A DNA stretch of 64,000 bases from the NCBI GenBank assembly GCA_027886185.1, contig WOAB01000322.1, positions 250,501-314,500 of the forward strand, written 5' to 3'. This stretch comes from Rheum nobile (taxonomy: Eukaryota; Streptophyta; Magnoliopsida; Caryophyllales; Polygonaceae). Position numbers and translations under genes: made by a program. The notes under the pieces are model-generated. The model ran no database searches and had not been told where the DNA came from. It worked only from the letters and a program-made list of their open reading frames with translations. This document shows, piece after piece, positions 40,527 through 52,870 of this stretch (position 1 is the stretch's first letter; each line of letters starts with the position of its first letter).

Positions 40527-41845
40527 TTTTTTGATAAAGTAAAAATTAGACTGGAAACCACAGAAGACACATTTTCTCAGTCTATAGCATCCTTACGGAT
40601 GAGAACTGAAAGTTCTAAATTAGCTTGAATGTCTTCCAAAGAACTCTGCTGACCCAGCTTAACAATGCAGTCGGCCGCAACATTTGATTCTCGGAAGACG
40701 TGACGGACCTGCATTGAAGAAAAAGTTGTAAAAGGCATAGGATATCAGAAATTAAAATTTCGATATCCCATGGACAGTGTCAGATCCTATTTAAAACATT
40801 AACGATAGTGAGGTTGTCACATTCCATATGTATATCAGTGATACCTAGATCATGAGCTTTAATAAGAGCATTTCTGAATACTAATGTTTCAGTCTTAAGC
40901 GGTGTTGATATTCCACATTTATCTCCGAAAATCAGAGTAGGTTCGCCATTACTATTACGAAAAATAAATCCATAACTGGCCTCACCATTTGGTTTTATAG
41001 ATCCATATGTGTTTATTTTAATGATATTTTCAGGAGGTTTTTTCCATTTTTTCGGTTCTCGTTTCCTTGTTACATGTTTTTTACCGTTTTGGATATCATC
41101 CACCAAACAGTCAGGATTCCATTTTTTGGTATGATACCAGTTGATCATTTGATGTTTTATGTAATTAGGTACATCCTTAATTGTGTTGTTATCATTGTTA
41201 CTTGTTCCAAAGCTTTTTTGGTTTTTGTAAAATCAGATACCCCACCAAGAAACCGTCAGTTCCACAAAATTACCTTTATCTATTTTATTTCGTATTTCCT
41301 CAATTAGTTCATAGGTTTGTTTTGTTCCAAAGTTTATGGATCTTAAACATATGTATGTCTTTGTGTTCATTTTTTGTATAGTTTGTAGTGTATGACTACA
41401 TTGAAATAAAAGATGGTTCGAATCTTCTGTTTGTGCATTACACCTAATACATCCTTGTGGGATTGCAACTCCCTTCTCAACTAGTCTTGTTTTTGTAGAT
41501 AAGCCATTTTTCATGCATTTCCAAATAAAGTTTTTTTACTTTCGGGTAAGTGTCCATTTTTCAAATCCAGGAAATATCCTGTGTTGTGTATCTTTTATTT
41601 TTATTAAGCATATCCATAGCTGATTTAGTCGAGAACCATCCGTTTTTTCTTGCCTCCCAGTACATTCTGTCATGTATATTTATCAATGGAACCGGTGTAG
41701 ACATTACTTGCTGTACCAAGTGATTTGGGAGATATTGTTCTATCAGTGTTTTGTTCCAATTACGGTTTAGAAGCAAAAATTCTGCTACAAATGCATTCTT
41801 ATTTGGTACGTTTTGCATGTTAATCATGTCGCAAAGGGGCGTGGT
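40527..41845 (-). mobile_element. LINE, 5'-truncated, minus strand (L1-like with RNase H)
   Basis: 14-bp TSD TTTTACCCTACATT at 40513-40526 and 41846-41859. The low-coordinate (3') end has a T-run (the poly-A tail on the minus strand). Minus-strand remnants, in order: RT-C-terminal linker (YWEARKNGWFSTKSAMDMLN, 41640), a zf-RVT cysteine/histidine region (CIRCNAQTEDSNHLLFQCSH, about 41430), then the RNase H domain 41148-40780 (GSIKPNGEASYGFIFRNSNG, MECDNLTIVNVLN), with frame breaks between. The RT core and ORF1 are missing, as expected for 5' truncation. Confidence 0.9.
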
Positions 41846-41903
41846 TTTTACCCTACATTATTATGTTTGGTAATTGGAATTCTTTTATTAAAAAAATAAA
41901 GAT

Positions 41904-42654
41904 TGTTTTTTTTAACAAGCAAACGGAAGGTATCCTTACAAACAAGAAGGCATACCTAAATCATCACAACTGATGATTTTCACAAAGTATTTACAAGCTA
42001 ACGGAACGGTCAAGCTCGAATCTAAATAATGGAGTCGAGATCGATGTTGCTGAGCACGGTCATGATGCGGCGAAAGGAACTCCGAAATATCACTGCGAAG
42101 AATAGTGGAAGGGATGTTAGAAGTAGCTAGGAAATCAACGACTTTGTTAGACTCTCGGGAGCAGTGATGAACCTGAAAATAATCCAAACCATGTAACAAT
42201 GATCTAATTTCCGTAATTATATGATAAATTTCCCATGGAATTTTCTATATTTCACGGATGGAATTAATGACTGAAAGATTATCTCATTCAAGAACTATTC
42301 GCGTAAACCGATGCGAAATAACCCTATGAAGGCACTCAAGAGCGGCCAACGCCTCAGCTTTTATGGTCTAAGAAGACCACCTCACCGGAATGGTTACGGA
42401 ATACATATCCAATATGTGTAGAACCATTTTATTTGACTGATGCGTCAAAATTTAATTTAATACAGTTAGGAAGAGGTTTTCGCCATCGAAAAAATTGTCT
42501 GGAACCCTTCTTTTTGCTAGAATAGAAAGGTTCCTACGAAAAAGATCGAGTGTAATCCTTATAAGAAATAAAAACACTCTTGACTGTTGTCCGAATATTA
42601 AATGGAACCTTTCTAAAAATTGAAGTATTATTATCTTTTCAAATAGTCCTCAAC
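41904..42654 (-). mobile_element. LINE RNase H fragment, 5'-truncated, minus strand
   Basis: 14-bp TSD AAAAAAATAAAGAT at 41890-41903 and 42655-42668. The minus strand carries a decayed RNase H C-terminus (LHGLDYFQVHHCSRESNKVV, DFLATSNIPS) with stops upstream. A separate event from the neighbouring LINE. Confidence 0.85.
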
Positions 42655-42870
42655 AAAAAAATAAAGATAATTTATCTTGTAAGTTTAGGATATATTCTGA
42701 TAAAATTTCATTTTTTTTTATTGAAATAAAAGAACTTTTTGGTCCCCCACGAGACATTAATGACGAAGTTGTCAGCAACTTTCTTTCTCCACTTTCACGT
42801 GGTTTTTCAATTTTTTATACATTTACGCAATAATGTATTCTCCACCACATGAATTTTCTACCTTATCTAA

Positions 42871-43106
42871 TACCTCCTCCTTCCATCCAGAAAGTCTGTA
42901 TCATCTCAAATATTGACATTATTTATAGTTATTTTTTTTTTTTTAAATAAATATAGTTATATGAGATTTTGTTTGATTTGTTTACTTTAATAATATCAAA
43001 ATATTATAATTTTTAAAATTAGATAATTAAAAATATTAAAGATATAAAATCACTCTCATTATTTATATCCGTCCCCCGTGAACAAACTTAATGGGACAGA
43101 GGAGTA
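42871..43106. mobile_element. Stowaway-like MITE abutting a gene promoter
   Basis: The left end TACCTCCTCCTTCCATCCAG and right end TTAATGGGACAGAGGAGTA form the degenerate TIRs of the CTCCCTCCGTCCC...GGGACGGAGG family, with TA at both borders. AT-rich interior, about 236 bp. It ends 4 bp upstream of the TATA box of the gene at 43220. Confidence 0.7.
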
Positions 43107-43109
43107 GTC

Positions 43110-43118
43110 TATATAAAT
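43110..43118 (+). promoter_or_regulatory. TATA box of the ERD15/CID-like gene
   Basis: TATATAAAT about 110 bp upstream of the start codon. A pyrimidine-rich 5' leader with CAACACCTCATTCC follows about 25-35 bp further on. Confidence 0.7.
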
Positions 43119-43219
43119 CCCCGCTCCCTGTCGTCAAACTCAACACCTCATTCCTTTCCAATCTCTTTCAATTTCCGGTATCTGTTTATTCCTTTTCCAT
43201 CTTTACTCTCAGATCTCTC

Positions 43220-43748
43220 ATGGAGGTTCTCCATCGCCAAACACCGCCACCGCCTTCTTCGACGCTGAATCCCTACGCTCCAGCGTTCATTCCAATGGCT
43301 TACTACGACGTCGTCGATGACTTCTCCGACCAGTGGTGGAGCCTCGTCCACTCCTCCCCCTGTTTCCGCGACTACTGGCTCAGAGAGTGCTTTCAAGATC
43401 TCCAATCCGATTCTCTTTTTCCCGGTGACGACGATCTCCTCCTCGATCTCGAATCCGTCTTCGGCGACTGCCTCGGGAACCGTACGGATCTCATATAATC
43501 GATCTCAGATCTAAATCAGTTAATGTCTCTAGCTAATCTCGTTTTTTGCTGATCTCAATTTGATTGTTGATTTCGCAGAGGAGGAACAGGAGAAAAGCAG
43601 ATCGGAGAAGGAGTTGATCGCGGCGAGCGCGTTGAGGTGGAACAACAGCAAGGCTCACGGGAGAGGTGACGCTCCGAGGTATGGTGAAAAGGCGCCGAAG
43701 GTCGTCAACGTGAAACTGAGTCCCAGACCGATTCAGCAGCCGCGTTGA
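43220..43748 (+). CDS. ERD15/CID-like PAM2-motif protein (two exons)
   Basis: Exon 1 is 43220-43481, intron 43482-43578 (GTACGG...TTTCGCAG), exon 2 43579-43748; the CAG codon is split C|AG and the product is 143 residues. I chose the ATG at 43220 because upstream codons lie in the leader. Residues 14-25 (STLNPYAPAFIP) are a PAM2 motif, which binds the MLLE domain of poly(A)-binding protein. Residues 33-40 (DDFSDQWW) match the adjacent conserved acidic/Trp motif of ERD15/CID proteins. The C-terminus ends in PRPIQQPR, the family's QPR tail. These small hydrophilic proteins are stress- and ABA-linked modulators acting through PABP. No disabling change; this is the only complete host gene in the window. 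AATAAG-like and AATGTAATA sequences near 43840-44000 may direct polyadenylation. Confidence 0.9.
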
Positions 43749-44198
43749 ATAGTTCGCCGATTCGAGTTCGAGTCAGTGGCTAGTGGTGGAAATTAGAATG
43801 TTTCCTTTTCCTTTGAAACTGAAAATAGAAAAACAAAATAAGTAGGAGAGAAAATGGACACTCTTTTTTGTACAGAGGAGAGGGTGTTCCATATCTTTGT
43901 GACTTTTTCATGGTGTATTGCTGTAGAAGTAGAACTTGTGTAGATCGTTGACGCTGCTGACTGTCATCTTCAATGCAAAATTTCCGCCCCGAATGTAATA
44001 CAATTAAAAAATAGAAAAATCGCAGTTTCTTTGGTTAGATATTTGTGTATTGAATTATCCTCGGCATTTTCCTTGACAATGATGATATTTGGATAAGTAT
44101 CGACCTTGTGCATTATTGGCGTTATTGGTGGTTCAGTTGTTAAGGCTCAGCCTGGTTTTGGTTGGAAAGCTGACCGGCTGAACAAAGTGATAAAGATA

Positions 44199-47100
44199 GG
44201 CAGTGGCTATATGCACGCGGTTTCGTGTTTAAATGGACGCGAAATTGTGCGCGTAGTATAACAGTATGGTATCGTGCGCGTAGTATAGCAGCACAGGGGT
44301 AAAATGGACATTTTTTAAAAGTCTGTGACAAACCTATGCGTGTAGTTTATGCGCACCAAAAAAAAAATTTGCACTTTTTTCTTTTCTTTTCCATAATCAT
44401 ATAGAGAATTTCAATACGAGTCCGTACATATAAAATTCGTTCAAAACGGACATCGTTTGCCTCTCCAAAAGCCCAAAAAATGAAACATTCCTACCCATTT
44501 TTTTTACAATTTGGTGTCCGGTATATAGCGCATTGTAGTCAAATTTTTTGGTATTTTTTACATTTTTCTACTATAATTTTGTATAAAACTTTAATACAAG
44601 TCCGTACATATAAAATTCATCCAAAACGGATATCGTTTTCCCCTCCAAAAAGTCAAAAATCGAGAATAAAAACTTTATATAATATAATATTTTATTATAT
44701 TTCATATATTTATACTTATATATTATAGTATTTCATTATATTTCATATAGTTACATTATATATTATAGTATTTCATTATATTTTATATAGTTACACTTAT
44801 GTACTATAGTGTTTCATTGCATTTCATATAGTTACACTTATATAATATAGTATTTCATTAAATCTAGTATACTTAAACTTATATATTATAATATTTTATT
44901 ATATTTCATATAGTTACACTTATATAGTATAGTATTTCATTAAATCTAGTATACTTAGACTTATATATTATAGTATTTCATTATATTTCATACAGTTACA
45001 CTTATATACTATAGTATTTCATTAAATTTCATATAGTTACACTTATATACTATAGTATTTCATTAAATCTAGTATACTTAGACTTATATACTATAGTATT
45101 TTATTATATTTCATATAGTTACACTTATATACTACAGTATTTCATTAAATTTCATATAGTTACACTTATGTACTATAGTATTTCATTAAGTCTAGTATAC
45201 TTAGACTTATATACTATAGTATTTCATTATATTTCATATAGTTACACTTATGTACTATAGTATTTAATTAAGTCTAGTATACTTAGACTTATATACTATA
45301 GTATTTCATTATATTTCATACAGTTACACTTATATACTATAGTAATTCATTATATTTCATATAGTTACACTTATATACTATAGTATTTCATTAAATTTCA
45401 TATAGTTACACTTATGTACTATTATATTTCATTAAGTCTAGTATACTTAGACTTATATACTATAGTATTTCATTAAATTTCATATAGTTATACTTATGTA
45501 CTATAGTATTTCATTAAGTCTAGTATACTTAGACTTATATACTATAGTATTTCATTATATTTCATACAGTTACACTTATATACTATAGTAATTCATTATA
45601 TTTCATATAGTTACACTTATGTACTATAGTATTTCATTAAATCTAGTATACTTAGACTTATATACTATAGTATTTCATTATATTTCATACAATTACACTT
45701 ATATACTATAGTAATTCATTATATTTCGTATAGTTACACTTATGTACTATAATATTTCATTAAATCTAGTATACTTAGACTTATATACTATAGTATTTCA
45801 TTATATTTCATACAGTTACACTTATATACTATAGTATTTCATTAAATCTAGTATACTTAGACTTATATACTATAGTATTTCATTATATTTCATACAGTTA
45901 CACTTATATACTATAGTATTTCATTAAATTTCATATAGTTATACTTATATACTATAGTATTTCATTAAATCTAGTATACTTAGACTTATATACTATAGTA
46001 TTTCATTATATTTCATATAGTTATACTTATATACTATAATATTTCATAAAATTTCATATACTTACACTTATGTACTATAGTATTTCATTAAGTCTAGTAT
46101 ACTTAGACTTATATACTATAGTATTTCATTAAATTTTATATAGTTACACTTATGTACTATAGTATTTCATTAAGTCTAGTATACTTAGACTTATATATAG
46201 TTACACTTATATAGTATAGTGCATAAGTCTAAGTATACTAGACTTAATGAAATAGTATAGTACATAAGTGTAACTATATGAAATATAATGAAATAATATA
46301 GTATATAAGTCTAAGTATACTAGACTTAATGAAATACTATAATACATAAGTATAACTATATGAAATTTAATGAAATACTATAGTATGTAAGTGTAACTAT
46401 ATGAAATATAATGAAATACTATAGTATATAAGTCTAAGTATACTAGATTTAATGAAATACTATACGTGTAACTATATGAAATTTAATGAAATACTATAGT
46501 ATATAAGTGTAACTGTATGAAATATAATGAAATACTATAGTATATAAGTCTAAGTATACTAGATTTAATGAAATACTATAATACATAACTGTAATTATAT
46601 AAAATTTAATGAATTACAATAGTACATAAGTATAACTATATGAAATATAATAAAATACTATAGTATATAAGTGTAACTATACGAAATTTAATGAAATACT
46701 ATAGTATATAAGTGTAACTATATGAAATATAATAAAATACTATAATATAATATATAACTATATGAAATATAATAAAATACTATAATATATAAGTATAAAT
46801 ATATGAAATATAATAAAATACTATAGTATATAAAGTTTTTATTCTCGATTTTTGGCCTTTTGGAGGGGAAAACTATATCCGTTTTGGATGAATTTTATAT
46901 GTACGGACTCGTATTAAAATTTTATACAAAATTATAATAGAAAAATGCAAAAAATACCAAAAATTTCACTACAATGCGCTATATGCCGGGCATCAAATTG
47001 TAAAAAAATGGGTAGGAAGGCTTTGTTTTTTGGGCTTTTGGAGGGGCAAACGATGTCCGTTTTGGACGAATTTTATTTGTACGGACTCGTATTGAAATTC

Positions 47101-47307
47101 TCTATATGGTTATGGAAAAGAAAAGAAAAAAGTGCAAATTTTTTTTTGGGTGCGCGTAAGCTACGCGCATAGGTTTGTCACAGACTTTTCAAAAATGCCC
47201 ATTTTACCCCTGTGCTGCTATGCTACGCGCACGATACCGTGATGCTATGCTACGCGCACAGTTTTGCATCCATTTAGACACGAAACCGCGTGCATATAGC
47301 CTTTTCG
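44199..47307. mobile_element. 3.1-kb foldback element (MULE-like)
   Basis: The inverted ends GGCTATATGCACGCGGTTTC (left, 44204) and GAAACCGCGTGCATATAGCC (right) continue as arms of about 490 bp (44199-44690 and 46815-47307), including CTACGCGCA(C/T) motifs and CAAAACGGA(C/T)ATCGTTT. TAAAGATA at 44191-44198 and 47308-47315 fits a 9-bp-type TSD. The core (44690-46830) is a 41-bp tandem array that switches orientation near 46205. No transposase. Mirror open frames at 44140-44331 (minus) and 47175-47360 (plus) are arm shadows. Confidence 0.88.
44690..46830. repeat. 41-bp AT-rich tandem array with inversion point
   Basis: The unit contains ACTATAGTATTTCATTA plus alternating TATTTCATATAGTTACACTT or AATCTAGTATACTTAGACTT halves. 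TAGTATTTC recurs at 45791, 45832 and 45873 (41 bp apart). Left-oriented copies run to about 46205; reverse-complement copies follow to about 46830. Confidence 0.9.
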
Positions 47308-47400
47308 TAAAGATAAAGAGTTTTGGTCTCCCTCGGTTTATTTATTTATTTTATTATTAGGAAAGATATTAGGGGCTCCTCTATTTTGAGATGGACCGTC

Positions 47401-47590
47401 CTAGAGCGCATTCTTGCGGATGTGATCGTAAAGATCTGGAATAGCTGCACTTTTTGGTGAAACTGATCTGTGGTAAAGTTTTGCTATAAAGTCGGCCATA
47501 ATATTAATTTCACGAAAGATGTGGGTAATGCTGAAATACCCCAACCGATACATGTAAGTATATATATATATATTTTGGAATGGTAAATAA
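47401..47590 (-). pseudogene. LINE RNase H C-terminus
   Basis: FSITHIFREINIMADFIAKL, the conserved C-terminal part of plant LINE RNase H. It continues upstream at 50216 once the intervening insertion is removed. Confidence 0.8.
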
Positions 47591-47593
47591 TGC

Positions 47594-50210
47594 CATTGAC
47601 TATATAAGTCATTAAAAGGCATAATTTGGGAAAAGAAAAAATGAGAAAAAGGGGGAAAGCAGATCTGGAAATTTTGGGGTAGAAAACCCCTTCAATCTCC
47701 TCTATTCAGGGAAGCTGTGCCTTCTTCTTCCCTCAGCTGCTCCTAGCTCCGAGCTCTGCCATCATCGTCATCTCTCCCTCGGTCCAGATCCTGTGAGCCG
47801 AGCTGCTGCAGTGGGTTCGCTGCTACTGAGCTGCTATCGCGCTGCTGCTGTTCGCCGCTGCTGTTGTTTCCGATGTGTTCCATTGCTGCTGTTGTTGTTG
47901 AGGGAGCTGCTGCTGTTCGTTCCGGCGAGGAGCCAGTCCCGGCGACGACAACTCGGTGGATGACGAGGTAAGTGTGGGGTTGCTTTGATCTGAAATTTTT
48001 GGGTTCGGTATTGATGATTTTTGGGTAACAAATCTTACTGAAAATGGGCTGGTGTTTAGCAATTTGAAATCTGTTATGGGTTGATTTCGTGGTCCTTGTG
48101 CAGTGCAGCGGGCAGCTGAAGTTTTGGGTTGATTTGTGTGGGATTTTGCTGAATTGGAATTTGGAGGTATAATTTTAGAGTTTGAATTTGGGGGTTTTGT
48201 TAGTAGTGGATTTGTATGAGTAATTAATGCCAGAGATTTGCTCGGATTGATTTCGCAGGTTCGTTCGAGTTGGTTGGAGATCTCTGAGGTCGTGGTTGTC
48301 GAGCTTGAGGCAAGATAAATCTTGCTAACCCTTACGTAATTTCATATCGTAATTGTTTGATAAATTTATTTTACTATTATCTAGTATGTTAATCTAGATT
48401 AATAGAGGTAGATATATATATGATTGAATGTGTATTAAATTGATTAAATGGTGTTGTATGGATACTGATTGTTGGCTTGTTTGATGGTCGTGGGTATATT
48501 TTGATTATGTGCTGGATGGTTAGTTTTGTGTTGATATGGTTGAATGTGTTAGTTGTCGTGACCGTGTGTTGAGATTAATTAAATATTGACGTTGTATTTA
48601 TTCATGACTAATGGTGATTAATTATGATTGTTTGAAAGTGTGTGAATATGTGTGTGCATGTGTGTGTGCGTGTGTTAGTATTTGTCTCGGGTTGTGTTTG
48701 ATTAAATGTTGACGTGGTAGTCAATTATGACTAAGTATGATTGATTGTTGATTGATTGAGTACGGGTGTGATGGTGGATTGTTGTTGGTTAAATTGGATT
48801 ATTTGACTGTAGAGTTGCTTGGTTGAATATATGTGAGTATGTGATATTAATTGTCGTATGTAATATTTGATTTGGTGTCGGTGTGGTTGGGTAGTGTTTG
48901 ATTTGGTGTCGGTGTGGTGGTGGAATGTTGTTGGTTGATTCAGGGCCTCGGTGGGTGTGAACCCCCGATGGTCGGAGGGTCAGGTGATGATAGCCTCACC
49001 AAACCTCGTAGGGACCGGGTGTCGCCTACGTTGTTAAGGGCCAAGGGTTGGATGGTGAAAGTCCCATCCGGAAGAGTGGTGATTTAGGGCATCGGTGGGT
49101 GTGAACCCCCGATGGTCGGAGGGCCAGGTGATGATAGCCTCACCAAACCTCGTAGGGACCGGGTGTCGCCTACGTTGTTAAGGGCCAAGGATGGACAGTT
49201 GAAAGTCCCGTCCCTATCCATGGATAGTTGGTTTTGGGTGATGAAGTCTCACCCGGAGATGGGTTGGAATGGATTGGAGGATAGATTGGAGGTTAGGTTG
49301 AAAGTGTGTTGAAGTTGTCTGGGTTGCAGTATTGAGTTATATTATTTGGTTGAAATTGGTTGGGTTGTGATAACTGTTATATATATTATATGATTATATT
49401 GGTTGATGCTTGTGATAACTAAGAATGAGTTAAGTAGTGGTTATGTTGATGATTTCGGTTGTGTGTGTGGTTATTGGTTTGTGTTAAATGTTGATTGTTG
49501 TTAGTTGTGGTTGTGGGTCATTGTTGGCCATTGGTTGTGACTGTGAAATTCCATTGGTTGTAGTTATAGGTTGTAGATAGATGTGATGTGAATTCTTATT
49601 TGGATGACTATGTGATATGTGGAATGATTACCAAGATGGTTATGCGAATAATGTGAATGTTGAATTGAAACAGGTTAGGTAGTGCAGAAGTGAATTGATT
49701 GGTTGGTATGAAAATGATTAAGTGTAGTTATGATATTATATATATATATGTATATATTGTGTGTGTGTTGTCTTTTGATATGAGTTGATTGGTGATAAAT
49801 ATATGTGTTTTGAAACTGTTTTGGCTTGAGGAGTCTTGCCAGTCTTGATGGAAGACTGACCAACTTCGGTTTACGTGACGCGGTTGGCTGGGGTATCGGG
49901 TCCCCTAGTCAATTGGGCTTTGCAGGTTTGCAGCAACAAGCGGGTTCTAGATCACAGATGTGTCTTCACATTTAAAGATTTAGTTTTACTGCGGATTTGA
50001 AAAGGTTATATTAACTATTCGTTGTTTTGGAATTAAACTGATGCATTGAGTTGAATGAAATGTTTAAGTGTAGTTTCAAACTTGAGCAGGGAATTTTAAT
50101 ATTGTTAACTTTATGTATTGGGAAGAGTTTTGGATTTCTTTTCTTTTAAAAACTGCCTTATAGTCCTTCGGGACTATGGCACTGTAGCACTTATGGCCCG
50201 GGGTGTTACA
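47594..50210 (+). mobile_element. Solo-LTR-like insertion in the LINE (2.6 kb)
   Basis: AATGC flanks both sides (47589-47593 and 50211-50215). The right end, GGCCCGGGGTGTTACA, is an LTR terminus like those of the Gypsy elements here. The left end starts CATTGAC rather than TG, so it is slightly truncated or altered. Contents: TATATAAG (about 47603), a Gln/Ala-codon GCTGCTG stretch (47800-47930), GACGAGGTAAGT (a possible splice donor), and a direct duplication. No gag or pol. Short open frames (47823-48062) are low-complexity. Confidence 0.65.
48955..49210 (+). repeat. 127-bp direct duplication inside the solo LTR
   Basis: CGGTGGGTGTGAACCCCCGA begins at about 48958 and again at about 49091. 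Each copy continues through TGGTCGGAGGG, TAGCCTCACCAAACCTCGTA and CGGGTGTCGCCTACGTTG. Confidence 0.85.
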
Positions 50211-50215
50211 AATGC

Positions 50216-51600
50216 GACAAGATGAGAATTATCGCAAGTCAAGAAGAATATCAAAGATAACCAACTCAACTTCCCACGAGCAGTTCCATTTGCCATTTAA
50301 GGCATTGATTATGCAGAGGTTGTCGCCTTCGATCTCGATTTCCAAGATCCCTTACTGGATTGCGTCTCGAATGCCATATCGCATCGATATTGCTTCAGCT
50401 AGTAAGGGGGAGATGTTTCCGAGGGCACCATTGGCCATTGAGATGGGTTGGCCTTCATGGTCCCGAATGATATAGCCGTATGTGGCTGGCCCTTGGGTAT
50501 TTTTGGATGCATCGGAATTCAGTTTGTATACGTTAGGGGGTGGTTTTGTCCATTTAATATTCTTTCGTTTTCTTCTAGTTGTTGGCTCTACAGGTTTTTT
50601 GTCTTCATTGTTTTCCATTTCTATTTTAGCATTTTTCTAGTCGTGTTGTTGTTTCTGAATGAAGTACGTAAGATTCGGTATAGTATTCTTGTTTTGATCA
50701 TCAAATATTTTTAGGTTTCTCAGGTATTAGATGCTCCACCAGCATATTGATAAGGTTCCCATTACTTTTAAGTTGGATTTGTCCATAATTTCGTTTAATA
50801 ATTGGGTTGGGTTTTTGTTATCCGTATCTATAGTACTAATTAATTGTTCTATATGTGGGTCAATTGTCCGTAATATCTGTTTGGTGTGAGGACATATGAG
50901 TAAAAGGTGTGTTAAGTTTTCCACTGTGTGTGTGCAGAAGGTGCATTCTAGGGGATAGGGGACATGTCTTTCATATAGCTTTTCTTTAGTTGGTAACCCG
51001 TTCTTACTAATTTCCATATGAAATTTTTAACTTTGGGGGGTATATCAAGTTGCCAGATCCAGTTTGTTTTGGTGTCAGGCAGTCCTTTGTTTTCATATAT
51101 CATGTTGATGGCACTCTTGGTAGAGAACCACCCATTTTTGTTGTATTTCCAGTAGAGTCTATCTTCAAACTCGTTATTGGGGAGAGTTTTGCTTGCGATT
51201 ATTGTGGTAATATCATTATCTAGGTGTTGTTGTAGTTCCTCTATTTTCCAGGATTTATCTTGATTTATATAGTGGTCTATTGTTTCCATTTTGTTTATCA
51301 ACGTTGTATCCTTTGTTAGGTTAGCTAGTTTTCCTATTGGGAGCCAGTTGTCCTGCCAGAACTTAATGGATCTTCCATTTCCTAGTTCCCATTGGAGTCC
51401 CTTCTTAAATTCTGGTAGGAGTTTTGTAAGATTACTCCATTGCCAGGAGCAATTGGTATTTTTTTTCTTTTCATATTCCAGTATAGGAGTTGTTTTAAGG
51501 TATTTTTCCTGGATAAGCTTAACCCATATATTAGAGGGTTCGGCGAGTAATTTCCAGATGAGTTTCATTTGGAATGCTTTGTTCATGTCTTCACTTTTCC
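50216..51600 (-). pseudogene. LINE RNase H, zf-RVT and linker
   Basis: RNase H (50618-50352): KWTKPPPNVYKLNSDASKNT, TYGYIIRDHEGQPISM. zf-RVT (51017-50727): CTFCTHTVENLTHLLLICPH. Linker (51586-50948): CSWQWSNLTKLLPEFKKGLQ, DRLYWKYNKNGWFSTKSAIN. The domains sit in overlapping or shifted frames, so at least one frameshift lies near 51000. Confidence 0.87.
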
Positions 51601-51679
51601 TGATTCCTAGTCCGCCTTTACTCTTTGGTTTGCAAATTTCGTTCCTTCCTATGAGGGATTTGTGATTATTTTCCTTGTT

Positions 51680-52870
51680 CTAGAAGAACTGTCGGTTAAT
51701 TGTATCTAGTTTTTTGTGGGTACTAGTTGGTAACATGAAGTTTTTCATAATATAGCTCGGTTGGGCTGATAGTGTTGCTTTGATCAGAACTTTTCTACCT
51801 TCTTGTGACAGTGTGTTAGCCTTCCATTTAGTTAGTTGGTTTGTTGTTTTATTGATGATGGATTGGAAGGTTGAGCATGTTACCCTTTCATTGATGATGG
51901 GACAACCCATGTACTTATCAAGGCCGTTAGTTGGTACTACATTAAAAATTTGCTGGATTTGTGTTATAGTATTGTGATTTGTGTTTTTTGTTACTTGGAA
52001 TGCTAATTTATGGAAGTTGACTAGTTGTCCTAATATTTCACAATAATCATCAATAAGTTTCTTTATTTTGGTACAAACTGTTTGTTTCGTTGATGAGAAT
52101 ATGATTATATCATCTGCAAATGCTAGAAATGGAATTTTTGTACCTCGTCTGTTAATTATGATTCTAATAGGGTTGGTTATTTCTGATGCTGCTTTTTGTA
52201 GCAGTCGCGAGAGTATTTCTGCTCCTAATATAAATAGGAAAGGGGATAGGGGGTCGCCTTGTCTCAACCCTCTTTTAGGGAAAAATTGTTTCGTGGGTCC
52301 GTTGTTTACAAGGACTAAGAAGGATACCGTTTGGGTGCATTCCTTGATCCAGTTGGTGAAAGTATTACATAAACCAAATTTTGTGAGGGTTTGTAGAAGG
52401 AATTCCCAGTCGACCTTGTCATATGCTTTCTCCATATCTAGTTTTAGTGCAACCCACCCTTCCTTACCTTTTTTGGCTCGGAAGGAGTGGAAGATTTCAT
52501 GTGCAATTAGTACATTGTCTTGTATGCTTATCTGTTGGGTGAAGGCTCCTTGAAGTGGGTGTATTAATTTAGAGATTATTGTTTTCAATCTTTCTGTAAG
52601 GATTTTTGATATGATTTTATAAATTGTATTACATAGGCTGATTGGTCTATAGTGGTTTGTTGAGCTTGGGTTGTCGCATTTGTGTATAAGTGTTATGAAG
52701 GTGTGGTTGATTTGCTTAAGAAGTTTACCATAGTGAAAGAAACTTTTGACTGCTTTGATGATATGGATAATTTTCCAAGTTCCATTGTTACCCATGATTT
52801 ATACAAAGAGGGTATGATACCACCAAAACAAGGTAATATCCTACGCTCAAGTTCAAAATCTAGAGAGGAG
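51680..52870 (-). pseudogene. LINE reverse transcriptase
   Basis: A 371-codon open frame (52795-51680) with the RVT_1 hallmarks: HYRPISLCNTIYKIISKILT, ALKLDMEKAYDKVDWEFL (catalytic Asp), GLRQGDPLSPFLFI and the intact FADDIIIFSS box. It ends at NRQFF* where the linker should continue. Upstream (52870-52795) GGIIPSLYKSW is in another frame. This is the best-preserved RT in the window but lacks endonuclease. Confidence 0.9.

Noticed and set aside
44690..46830. CRISPR-like array of regular repeats
   Set aside because: Contiguous 41-bp units with no unique spacers, in plant nuclear DNA, inside a foldback element.
44140..47360. Two similar small proteins on opposite strands (44140-44331 and 47175-47360)
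   Set aside because: Mirror images of the foldback arms extended into flanking DNA.
52068..52553. 161-codon plus-strand open frame
   Set aside because: Antisense to the LINE reverse transcriptase, whose frame has the FADD and LRQGDPLSP motifs.
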